64,000 bases of DNA. Origin: Hahella sp. CCB-MM4. Lineage in GTDB: Bacteria; Pseudomonadota; Gammaproteobacteria; Pseudomonadales; Oleiphilaceae. Below, in pieces: positions 44,158 to 52,124 of this stretch. Position 1 is the first letter of the stretch. Each line of letters opens with the position of its first letter. The notes beneath the pieces were generated by a model, which was not told where the DNA came from, did no database searches, and saw only the letters and a list, made by a program, of their open reading frames with translations. Both the position numbers and the translations under genes were made by a program. Location of the stretch: contig NZ_MRYI01000002.1 of NCBI RefSeq assembly GCF_002260525.1, positions 682,001-746,000 on the forward strand. The letters run 5' to 3'.

Positions 44158-45191
44158 ATGCTTGTCGCTCTGTTTTTTATCCTATGCCTGATCATCCCAT
44201 TTGATGCACTTTCCGAGCCTGTGAGTGAACCGTTTCCGTGGCATGGGCCGATCGCAGGCCCTTCAGCCCAGCCGGATAAACACATTATCTTCATCTCTCA
44301 AGACTCCAATAATGGAGGTATTTCAACGCTGTTTCGTCACTTCCAGCAGGCTTCGCAAACACTGGGCTGGCAAATTGAATATGTAGACGGCAGGAATGAC
44401 CTATCCAGAATCAAAAAAGCCTTCATCGACGCGAAAACCTCCCCGGCCGATGCCGTCGTCGTAGGTGGAATTTCCTTCAGCAGTGTAGAGGAGGAAATAA
44501 TATCCGTAAAAAAGCCGGAAAGATTCTCGCTGGCTGGCACGCCACTGCCGAGCCAGGCCCAACTAACGAGCTTTATGTCAACATAGCGACCCCGTCGTTA
44601 GAGGTCGCGCGTCTCGCTGCAGAATATGTGATAAAAGACAGTCAGGGCCCTGTCGGGGTTGTCATTTTTAACGACTCCCGATTTGAAGTCGCCAACGCCA
44701 AAACAAATCAGATGGCAAAGATCATATCTACATGTGACCGATGCCGGGTTCTGTCTATTGAGAACATCAGTCTCGGAGAAACTCTGACAGAGGTTCCAAA
44801 AGCGGTAGACCGACTGATTGCCAAATTTGGATTCTCCTGGACACACAGTCTGGGCATCAACGATTTGTATTTCGATTCGATTACCTACCCACTCCGAAAA
44901 CATGGGCGGCAAGACGTTCGGAACATTTCTGCAGGAGACGGCTCTTTCCTGGCACTGAACAGGATACGCAGTGGCCTGTCCACACAGGTGGCAACCGTTG
45001 CGGAACCAACCGGTCTGCAGGGATGGCAGTTAGCTGACGAGCTGAATAGAGCCTTTGCCGGTATGCCGCCAAGCGGCTTTGTCAGCCAGCCGATTCTGGT
45101 AACATCCGACACGCTTCACTCCTCCGATGTTTATGAATTGGGTAGCGATATCCCCTACAAGCAATGGTATCAGGCCATTTGGTTTGAGTAA
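44158..45191 (+). pseudogene. Sugar-type periplasmic binding protein split by a -1 frameshift (programmed or broken)
   Basis: Two adjacent open frames together encode one periplasmic binding protein of the ribose/GGDEF-associated type (Peripla_BP_4-like). Frame 0 (44158-44586) has a signal peptide (LVALFFILCLIIPFDALS) and the first half; the other half continues in the -1 frame to the TGA/TAA at 45191. Joining at 44514 by a -1 step gives a 344-residue protein, usual for the family, with KKAGKILAGWHATAEPGPTN across the join. Without the shift, frame 0 stops at 44584-44586 after 142 residues. The join falls on an A-AAA-AAG heptamer with dnaX-like signals (separate entry). No permease gene is nearby. 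It is either a programmed frameshift, a recent pseudogene or a homopolymer sequencing error. Confidence 0.75.
44488..44556 (+). promoter_or_regulatory. dnaX-like -1 frameshift signal: internal SD, A-AAA-AAG and hairpin
   Basis: GAGGAGG at 44488-44494; 13-nt spacer; heptamer A-AAA-AAG at 44508-44514 in the X-XXY-YYZ phase (zero frame AAA at 44509-44511, AAG at 44512-44514); then CTGGCT-GGCA / TGCC-AGCCAG hairpin at 44530-44556 with one bulge. In E. coli dnaX a Shine-Dalgarno-like sequence about 10 nt upstream and a hairpin downstream stimulate -1 slippage on the same heptamer. The hairpin here starts 15 nt after the heptamer, further than usual. Confidence 0.6.
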
Positions 45192-45413
45192 GGCGAGCAG
45201 GCTTCAGTACCGATCAGTCCGAGCTATCCTTTGTAGTTAGCGGTAATTCAATTTATCACAGATGCCCCCATATTCCGGGGAGTGAATGGCAAGCGTCCCC
45301 CTCCGAATTTGCCATCAAATGTCACTACTTTACCTGCAGGTCTGGATTTTCAGATCTTACTAGCTACACTACCCGCCCTTTGAAACAAACCACCCCATTG
45401 GAAATAAATAAAC

Positions 45414-45839
45414 ATGGAATTAAGAAGTCTTCGCAAATTCTTTTCAACGACCCTGACAGCACTACTTCTGGCATCGGTATTATCAGGATGTGCAACTAAT
45501 CGCTACGTGAACGCCCCAGTCAAAGACCACGAAAAGTTCAGCTGTGCAATCACTGAGAAAGTTTGCGGTATACAGTTCAGCATTGGGCATGTTGCTTACA
45601 GGGTGAATAAGATCGGCGAAAACAAATATCATACGGTCGGCGAAGTCAGGTTTGACCCTGAGGCTACCGGAGAACTGCATGTCACGTTTTATCTGCTGTT
45701 TATGGACGAGGAAAAGGTGATTTTCGAGCGCCGGGTGAAAACAGCGACGGCAGATGGCGTTTTTGAATTTGATGTGGAGACTCCCACTCCTGTGGCAACA
45801 TCCACTTTGGAAAATGTACGTCTGATGATTAGAAGCTAG
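45414..45839 (+). CDS. Unknown lipoprotein
   Basis: 141 residues with a lipoprotein signal peptide: basic start, hydrophobic stretch and lipobox VLSGC (Cys about residue 26). The mature protein is predicted beta, with no recognised family (FSCAITEKVCGIQFSIGHVAY; TFYLLFMDEEKVIFERRVKT). Lone gene between 222 and 166 nt gaps. The ATG has no strong ribosome binding site (GGAAATAAATAAAC upstream). Function unknown. Confidence 0.7.
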   Translation: MELRSLRKFFSTTLTALLLASVLSGCATNRYVNAPVKDHEKFSCAITEKVCGIQFSIGHVAYRVNKIGENKYHTVGEVRFDPEATGELHVTFYLLFMDEEKVIFERRVKTATADGVFEFDVETPTPVATSTLENVRLMIRS

Positions 45840-46005
45840 CGTCTCTTCCATCTCCCTCACACCATATTTGGAAAGGCAACTACCTCAGGACGAATTGAGG
45901 AAACGGCCTTTCCGAACTGTCTTAGATCAAACCCTCCCCTCAAACTTGTGCTAAGTTTCCTTATACAGGACACACACAGTTATAGCTAATCCAGGCTGGG
46001 AGATT

Positions 46006-46926
46006 ATGTCGACTGATAGCAAGCATATATCTATCAGCCCCCTCCAGGCGGCAGTCGGAGTCATGAGACTTCCCTTTCTAACCTTGACGGTCATCTGTAT
46101 CTTTCTAGGAGCCGCTTTAGCCTATCATGAGCAAGGCTCCCTGGATGCGCTCCGAGTAATCTTCATCTTGATCGCCGCCTTATCTGCCCACGCTTCGGTC
46201 AACGCTCTGAATGAATATGAGGACTTCAAATCAGGCCTGGATATGAACACCCATCGGACGCCCTTTTCCGGTGGCAGTGGAACATTACCCCGTTCACCTC
46301 AATATGCCGCACTGGCCAAATGGTTAGGCATCATTTTAAGCCTGTTGTCTCTGGGAATCGGCGCATGGCTGGCCTATATTTCAGGTCCCTGGTTATGGGT
46401 TCTGGGGGCTCTGGGCCTGTTGTTGATCTGGAGCTATACCAGCATTCTGAATAAAAATCCCTGGCTCTGCCTGATTGCTCCCGGCGTGGGTTTTGGGGCT
46501 TGTATAGTGGTCGGCTCAGAATATGCGCTTACCGGCGGGTTCAGCTGGAGTGGATTGGTATCCGGCATCACGGTTGGATTGATGGCCAGCAGTTTACTGC
46601 TGCTAAATCAGTTTCCCGATCGAGAAGCAGATGCTGACGCCGGCAGAGATCATCTTATTATCAGATACGGATATGAAACCGGCGTCAAAGTCCTGATCGG
46701 AATGCTGACGGCGGCCTTCTGCTTTCTGGCAACCGGCGTTCTATGGAAGGCCCTGCCGCTGGCAGCAGTGATATCCTTGGTTCCTTCAGGTCTGTTCATC
46801 AGAATGCTGCCATTGATTCTGGATCATCCCAACAATACGGAGAACCTCGTTCCGGCGATGAGGCAGAATGTTCTTCTGGTGAACATAACACCTCTTTTAC
46901 TGGGTATTGGCATCATTTTCGGATAG
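46006..46926 (+). CDS. UbiA-family membrane prenyltransferase (MenA-like)
   Basis: 306 residues, about eight transmembrane helices. Two Asp-rich motifs of the family are seen: NALNEYEDFKSGLD (binding Mg-diphosphate) and LNQFPDREADADAGRDHL. The layout and the HRTPFSGGSGTLPRS loop resemble the MenA/DHNA-prenyltransferase branch more than UbiA. It would attach an isoprenoid chain to an aromatic acceptor; quinone or other lipid product cannot be decided. A start ATG at 46006 follows GGGAG. Confidence 0.88.
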   Translation: MSTDSKHISISPLQAAVGVMRLPFLTLTVICIFLGAALAYHEQGSLDALRVIFILIAALSAHASVNALNEYEDFKSGLDMNTHRTPFSGGSGTLPRSPQYAALAKWLGIILSLLSLGIGAWLAYISGPWLWVLGALGLLLIWSYTSILNKNPWLCLIAPGVGFGACIVVGSEYALTGGFSWSGLVSGITVGLMASSLLLLNQFPDREADADAGRDHLIIRYGYETGVKVLIGMLTAAFCFLATGVLWKALPLAAVISLVPSGLFIRMLPLILDHPNNTENLVPAMRQNVLLVNITPLLLGIGIIFG

Positions 46927-46960
46927 CTGGCTGAATGTCCCTATCCAGCCAGGGAATCCC

Positions 46961-47728
46961 CTAGGTCAGCAGATCCACCCCACAGTTCAACTCTTCAAAC
47001 CAGTCCAGGAAAGCCGCCACATTCTGCTTACCGATGAATGCCTTTCCATGCTGGGGAACCATCACCTCCACATCCAGTTGACGCACCTTTCTAACCCACG
47101 CTCGGCAGGCTTTATTGGACGCCATATAACGGCGATGAAAGCCTTCCATCAGCGGAATATGATCATCCATATTCTCCACCGGCAAATGGTCCTGTCCGGG
47201 CGTCATAGCTGCCCCTACATCACCTGAAAACAATATTTTGCTGATAGGATCATAAAAATGAAAATTACCGACAGAATGCAGGAAATGCGCAGGAACGGCT
47301 CTGATGAAAGACTTTCCTAAACGGATATTGGCTCCTTCATCAGGAATCTCCACCATGCGGTCATCGAGAGACTTATGCATCTTACCGGAAACAAAACCTG
47401 ATACCAGATGCGGCAGAAAGCGGCTCCACAAACGTGATGTCACCACTTTGCAATCCGTATGCATCAGCCAGCGTGGCAGTGATGTGATAATGTCCGGATC
47501 CTGGTGAGAGGCAAACACATATTGCAGAGAATGAATAGAAATATGCTTGGACAATTCTATCGAAAGCGGTGTGTAGGTCAGTTCACCTCCCGGATCAAAC
47601 AGCGCAGCCTCTCCATGGTCGACAATTACCAGCTGGTTACTCGGAATAGCCTCGCCTTCAACCAGACCGGTAAAGAACAGACAGACATGCCCGCCCTTGT
47701 CATATAGCTTCACAACTTTCTGAGTCAT
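46961..47728 (-). CDS. MBL-fold protein of the oxygen-binding diiron (FprA/ODP-like) type
   Basis: 255 residues. Metallo-beta-lactamase fold without a flavodoxin domain. Metal ligands: FASHQDPDII in place of the usual HxHxDH, AVPAHFLHSVGNF, FSGDVGAA and VPQHGKAF. This variant matches the diiron oxygen-binding ODP/FprA-like proteins rather than hydrolases. Role: oxygen sensing or flavin-linked O2 reduction with a partner; not established here. The start is the ATG at 47728 with AGGAG 7 nt upstream; a GTG two codons earlier is possible. Convergent with the prenyltransferase gene. Confidence 0.85.
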   Translation of the reverse strand: MTQKVVKLYDKGGHVCLFFTGLVEGEAIPSNQLVIVDHGEAALFDPGGELTYTPLSIELSKHISIHSLQYVFASHQDPDIITSLPRWLMHTDCKVVTSRLWSRFLPHLVSGFVSGKMHKSLDDRMVEIPDEGANIRLGKSFIRAVPAHFLHSVGNFHFYDPISKILFSGDVGAAMTPGQDHLPVENMDDHIPLMEGFHRRYMASNKACRAWVRKVRQLDVEVMVPQHGKAFIGKQNVAAFLDWFEELNCGVDLLT

Positions 47729-47937
47729 ACACACACTCCTGTGGGATAGGGGGAATCCAAAAGGGGCGCTATTCTATGGCGACTCTTTCGCCCATGTAGC
47801 TGACAGGGATCAATTAAACTCCAATTAGGATTGCGACTTATTTACTATAAGCAACAGCAGCAGGGACCGCTGAGAAAAACGGGATAAACTAAGAGCCTGG
47901 AAACAATAAATTTCTCAACTTTTGGACACAGAGCACA

Positions 47938-48690
47938 ATGCCGCAGACAGCCCCATTGATCGACACCATTAAACGAGTACTCAAAGCTCAGGGCAAAACC
48001 TATGCGGATGTCGCACTGGTGCTGGACCTGTCTGAGGCCAGCGTCAAACGGCTGTTCGCAGAAAAGAACTTCACTCTGCAAAGGCTGGATAAAATCTGTG
48101 AATTTCTCGGCATGGAAATTTCAGATCTCGTCAGAACCATGGAAGCCACTGGAGATAAGCTGACTGAATTTACCGAGGAGCAGGAAAAAGAACTGGCAGC
48201 CGACACCAAACTTCTGCTCTTGGCGGTACTGCTACTCAATAAATGGTCTTTTGAAGAAATCACCTCGACCTACCAGATGGATACGCATGAAGGCATTCAG
48301 CTTCTGGCCCGGCTGGACCGGATGAAATTGATTGATCTGCTGCCGGGAAATCGGGTCAAACTCAAAATCTCCCGAAACTTTTCCTGGCGGAAAAACGGGC
48401 CTATCCAGCAGTTTTTCGAAGAACAGGTACAAGCTGACTTTTTACAGTCACGTTTCAATAAACCTGGGGAAAACCGGATATTTGTCAGTGGAATGATATC
48501 TCGAAGATCTAATGAAGAAATTCAACGGCGAATGAAACGATTGAATAACGAGATTCTGGCCTTGCTGGCAGAAGATGAGGCATTACCTGTGGAAGAGAAG
48601 TTTGGAACTGCCATGGTAATGGCTTTACGTCCGTGGGAACCGAAATTGTTTGAGGCGTTACGCAGATCGCCCTCAACCAAGAAATTCTGA
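47938..48690 (+). CDS. Xre-family transcriptional regulator
   Basis: 250 residues. N-terminal Cro/CI helix-turn-helix (about 8-62: KTYADVALVLDLSEASVKRLFAEKN, then LDKICEFLGMEISDLVR) and a C-terminal domain of about 170 residues with no recognised family. Such single-gene Xre regulators are common and their targets unknown. A run of Glu/Lys (TEEQEKELAADTKLLLLAVLLL) links the two domains. A long inverted repeat follows the stop. Confidence 0.87.
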   Translation: MPQTAPLIDTIKRVLKAQGKTYADVALVLDLSEASVKRLFAEKNFTLQRLDKICEFLGMEISDLVRTMEATGDKLTEFTEEQEKELAADTKLLLLAVLLLNKWSFEEITSTYQMDTHEGIQLLARLDRMKLIDLLPGNRVKLKISRNFSWRKNGPIQQFFEEQVQADFLQSRFNKPGENRIFVSGMISRRSNEEIQRRMKRLNNEILALLAEDEALPVEEKFGTAMVMALRPWEPKLFEALRRSPSTKKF

Positions 48691-48710
48691 ATTTAAATAA
48701 TCACTGATGA

Positions 48711-48750
48711 CGCGTCGCAGAACCAGAAAAACCTCAGATTCTGCGACGCG
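48711..48750. terminator. 12-bp inverted repeat between convergent genes
   Basis: CGCGTCGCAGAA and TTCTGCGACGCG, perfect, 16-nt loop. It lies 20 nt after the Xre gene and 6 nt before the small minus-strand gene. No T-run; position suggests 3'-end formation for both. Confidence 0.5.
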
Positions 48751-48755
48751 CACGC

Positions 48756-48971
48756 TTACAAAGGTGGATCCTCTCCTTTAGACCGCTTCAAAGGATTGAT
48801 CTCCAATTTTCTGGAAACCATATCCTTCTCCATCGGCAGGACTCTACCTCCAACCCTTTCCAGACCGATATCCTTCAACAGATAGTCTTCCAGATGTTCG
48901 ACGCCTCCAATTCCAGGACCGGCGAACAAACCAGATACTGAACGGGCCAGAAAACGCTTGAACTTACGCAT
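48756..48971 (-). CDS. Small basic protein, weakly DUF1127-like
   Basis: 71 residues, no confident family. A segment LEDYLLKDIGLERVGG resembles the motif of DUF1127 proteins (compare LPDSILDDIGLS in the 23490 gene), after a basic N-terminus (MRKFKRFLARSVSGLF). GAGGAATA precedes the ATG with normal spacing (minus strand), which supports it as a real gene. Followed by the inverted repeat 48711-48750. Confidence 0.55.
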   Translation of the reverse strand: MRKFKRFLARSVSGLFAGPGIGGVEHLEDYLLKDIGLERVGGRVLPMEKDMVSRKLEINPLKRSKGEDPPL

Positions 48972-49037
48972 AATGTATTCCTCTTTAAAAAGGACCGGGA
49001 ATACATCGGGGAAAGGAACGAAAAAAGAGTTGAACCA

Positions 49038-49169
49038 GGCCGCGATGAATTCCGCGGCCGATAGTGTACTAAGGGGTTATCAGCTCACGGACAAGCAATG
49101 CTGTACGACAATCTCGTACGCGCTTGGTAATGGAATGTTGGATTTGATACATCCGCATAACGCTTGTCC
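49038..49169. ncRNA. Candidate structured RNA in the gap before the decarboxylase gene
   Basis: Two hairpins: GGCCGCG / CGCGGCC (49038-49059, 8-nt loop) and a longer one, CAAGC...GTACGA / TCGTAC...GCTTG (49092-49126, about 13 pairs, one internal loop). A more distant arm, GGACAAGC (49089-49096) against GCTTGTCC (49162-49169), can replace the outer stem. The 299-nt gap has no gene. The direction is unknown and no promoter or family was recognised, so this is only a candidate. Confidence 0.35.
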
Positions 49170-49270
49170 TTAGGTGAACTGAACAGTTAATAGACTCTAT
49201 TTTAGATTATTCAACAATACGCACTATTACCTAACACGTCTTTTTCCATAGATATCTACGACGAAAAACC

Positions 49271-50686
49271 TTAATGACGGATCAATTTTTCAAGTAGATG
49301 GCAGACACGGGCAACATCGTCTGAAGTCGTCTGCCAGTTGCTGAAAGCGGCCCTGATAGCGGCATGGCCTTGCCATACTCCGGGAGTCATAAAGACCTCA
49401 CCTGTTTGGTTGATCTCACTCAGGAAACGAGCGACATCCTCTCCCTGCAGTGCTGCAGGCTTAAATACCACCACATTCATCTGGCATTCCTTCAGCAACG
49501 AAAAATCGTCTGATGACTGTAACCAGTTCGCAAACTGTCTGGCCTGCTCACAGTTGGCACTAACTATCTGCCTGACACCTTCCACGCCATAGGCTTCCAA
49601 CGACATCCACAGAGGTAGTGCACGGAACCGGCGGGAGTTTTCAATTCCCATGTTCATAAACGATGGTATCCGGCTTTCTGTTTTCAAATAGGCCGCATCC
49701 GCTGAGCAGCTCTCCATCAGCAATTGCTGGTGGCGGGTGAAGAAAATGCCACAGTCGTATGGGACATTCAGCCATTTGTGCGCGTCTGATGTAATGGAGT
49801 CTGCTCTTTCCAGCCCCGCACTCCAAGGTTTCATCTCGGGTATCAGGCGGGAAAACAGGCCAAAGGCAGCGTCTACATGCAGCCATGCCTGGTAACGCTG
49901 ACATAAATCCGCAATTGCCTGAAGGTCGTCGAAGTCATTTCCAGTGACCGTCCCTGTACTGGCTACCACAACCTTGCCAGGACAGGTGGATGCTGCCAGC
50001 TGACGCTCAAGATCGGAGACATCCATCGCCTCTGAATTTTCAAGGCATGCAACCGGACGCCAGGATTTACGCCCCAGTCCTACCATTGCAAGGCATTTCA
50101 CTGTACTTGCGTGAGGCGTGGCACTGAACACTTCAATATCAGCGTTGGACAAACCTTCCTCCGCAATATCAATACCCTGCTGCAGACCGGCATGTTGGCG
50201 ACCACAGGTGAGTCCCAGTAAATTTGAAGCGGTGGCGCCGGTTGTCAGTATGCCGCTAAATTCGCTCGGTAGATCAACCATGTCCAGCAACCACCCAATC
50301 GTCTGCTGCTCAATTGCCGAAGCAATGCTGTCTCCTGCGCTGCCGACATTCTGATCTATTGTAGAGACCAACCAGTCTCCCAACTGTGCAGCAGGGGTAG
50401 CGCCTCCGGTAACAAAGCCCCAATAACGGGGGCCGGCCGATGCCGCCAGGTGAGGAGCGATCAGGTTCCTGAACGCCCTGAATGCCCCTTCAAAACCATT
50501 ACCGGTTTCAGGGGAAGGCCTGCTTTCGGGTATGGGGTCACTCATATCAGCAACCGGCATGGATTCCAGTTGCCGATTGAATTCAGCCGCCCAGCGACTA
50601 ACCAGACCGGCATGGTCTTCAAACTGGCTGAAATCAATCACCATGGGGGACAATGAGGGCAACTCTGCTGACGGCTTATTTGACAC
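49271..50686 (-). CDS. Group II PLP-dependent decarboxylase family protein
   Basis: 471 residues. The PLP lysine is Lys304 in TSDAHKWLNVPYDCG; stacking His192 in ATPHASTVKCL and Asp272 in LHVDAAFG. It belongs to the aromatic amino acid/glutamate-type decarboxylase fold, where aminotransferase annotations are also frequent; the substrate is not predictable. ATG at 50686 with GGAGG upstream (minus strand). Transcribed alone. The gap before it holds tandem repeats. Confidence 0.88.
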   Translation of the reverse strand: MSNKPSAELPSLSPMVIDFSQFEDHAGLVSRWAAEFNRQLESMPVADMSDPIPESRPSPETGNGFEGAFRAFRNLIAPHLAASAGPRYWGFVTGGATPAAQLGDWLVSTIDQNVGSAGDSIASAIEQQTIGWLLDMVDLPSEFSGILTTGATASNLLGLTCGRQHAGLQQGIDIAEEGLSNADIEVFSATPHASTVKCLAMVGLGRKSWRPVACLENSEAMDVSDLERQLAASTCPGKVVVASTGTVTGNDFDDLQAIADLCQRYQAWLHVDAAFGLFSRLIPEMKPWSAGLERADSITSDAHKWLNVPYDCGIFFTRHQQLLMESCSADAAYLKTESRIPSFMNMGIENSRRFRALPLWMSLEAYGVEGVRQIVSANCEQARQFANWLQSSDDFSLLKECQMNVVVFKPAALQGEDVARFLSEINQTGEVFMTPGVWQGHAAIRAAFSNWQTTSDDVARVCHLLEKLIRH

Positions 50687-50819
50687 AATCCACCTCCTGA
50701 CAGGGGTACTTATGGATAACAGGTCCTTTTAATGGTGTCGTGACAAAAGCTTTGCTTAAAGGTACAGATCGGATATTTCGTCGACGAATCTGTCATGCAG
50801 ATACACCAACAGCCAAGGC

Positions 50820-50887
50820 ATAAAACTAGACAGAAAATAAAACAAGATAGGAAATAGAACAGGATAGGGAATAAAACGAGATGATAA
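50820..50887. repeat. Four-copy exact-period 17-nt tandem repeat
   Basis: 50820-50836 (ATAAAACTAGACAGAAA), 50837-50853 (ATAAAACAAGATAGGAA), 50854-50870 (ATAGAACAGGATAGGGA) and 50871-50887 (ATAAAACGAGATGATAA). All units are 17 nt. It lies downstream of the GIY-YIG-like gene on the minus strand. Confidence 0.9.
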
Positions 50888-50960
50888 GTTTATTGGGCAA
50901 TTCGAGAGAGGGGCTGGAGAGAATTCCAGCTCCCCTTACCGGGGAACTGGAAAATGATGA

Positions 50961-51857
50961 CTACATACGACGATGAATACGGGCAGCTGTCTTAGCCCTT
51001 TCATCAAGTTTGGCCATAATTTCGCGCATTTCCTGTGCTTCAGCTGCCGCCTGACTACGCTTTTGGGATTCCATATCAGCCTTTTCCGCTGCAATAGCTT
51101 CCCGGATACGTTTTTCTTTGGCAGAAGAGCTGGACCGGCCAACCGACAATTTCGGCTTTTCAAGCGTTGTCGATTCTGCGCCCGATTTACCGGAAGCAGA
51201 CGCTTTCTGGGCGGTACCGGTCACTTTACCGATAGCAGAAGACACTGACTTCTTGCCAGGAGCCTTCCGGTTGGACTTCAAACCAGCCCGACGTCTGGCT
51301 TCAATACCGGCAATCAGCGCACGCATTTCAGCGGCTTCCTCGGTAGACCTGGTCTGCCGTAGTGGTTTGGGGTCAGCCGCTTTGGGCTTGACCGCAACTT
51401 CCACTTTTTCCTGCCCCGCAGGCTTTTCGGAACCTGCAGATTTGCTGACAGGTTCAAAATCATCATCCGGATCTCCGGATTCCATGGCCTGTTTCAGCTC
51501 TTCAAGCTCTTGCATAACGGCATTAGCCGCTTTGACTTCAACTTTGCGAACAGAACCGAGGACAGGTTTGATCGGCAATGCGCCTAGATCTTCCATGGCT
51601 TCGGCCAACATTTCGCGCAGTTCTTTGGGATTATCGGAATAACCCCATTCTTCCAGCTTGAACGCATCAACACCACTTTCACGCAGTGTTTCAAAAAACT
51701 CGCCCATGGCGCCTTCCGACTCTTTGGTCAAAAGACTATCCCAATGGTCTTCCAATGACTGGCGGGTGCTTCCTGCAAAAATTTTTCCTGAAACCTTATC
51801 GGTAGCAGTAAAAACGATCACCAAAAACCTCTTCTCTATTGACTCATAAATCGGCAC
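50961..51857 (-). CDS. Degenerate GIY-YIG-like domain protein with charged tail
   Basis: 298 residues. The first 95 residues resemble a GIY-YIG nuclease domain: KIFAGSTRQSLEDHWDSLL in place of the usual YVGST(K/R)xxLRxRWxxH, then AFKLEEWGYSDNPKELREMLAEAMEDLGA. The GIY tripeptide is not present and the YIG motif reads FAG, so catalysis is doubtful. The rest is a low-complexity Lys/Glu/Ala/Ser linker with two similar basic helices, EMRALIAGIEARRRAG and EMREIMAKLDERAKTAARIH. The domain assignment is by inspection and weak. Function unknown. Confidence 0.5.
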   Translation of the reverse strand: MPIYESIEKRFLVIVFTATDKVSGKIFAGSTRQSLEDHWDSLLTKESEGAMGEFFETLRESGVDAFKLEEWGYSDNPKELREMLAEAMEDLGALPIKPVLGSVRKVEVKAANAVMQELEELKQAMESGDPDDDFEPVSKSAGSEKPAGQEKVEVAVKPKAADPKPLRQTRSTEEAAEMRALIAGIEARRRAGLKSNRKAPGKKSVSSAIGKVTGTAQKASASGKSGAESTTLEKPKLSVGRSSSSAKEKRIREAIAAEKADMESQKRSQAAAEAQEMREIMAKLDERAKTAARIHRRM

Positions 51858-52124
51858 AAAAAGGCCGCGTATTATATAGGGAAATTGTTAAAAGATAAGG
51901 ATTGACGAACGTCTAATTTTCGGCAGGTAGCCCCTCAACAGGTGAAGTCTTCATACGAAACATTCGCGCAATCAGTCAGTTAGCCAGTTTTTTGAAAAAA
52001 GGTAAAAAAATGAAAGCGTTAGGCTAAGTGATACTACCTATCCTATATCCGACATGGAACACGGGGAGGTTGCGAAGGTCATGATCCCACCTCCGGAACC
52101 CCCTTGGAGAAAAATTTGTCGATG

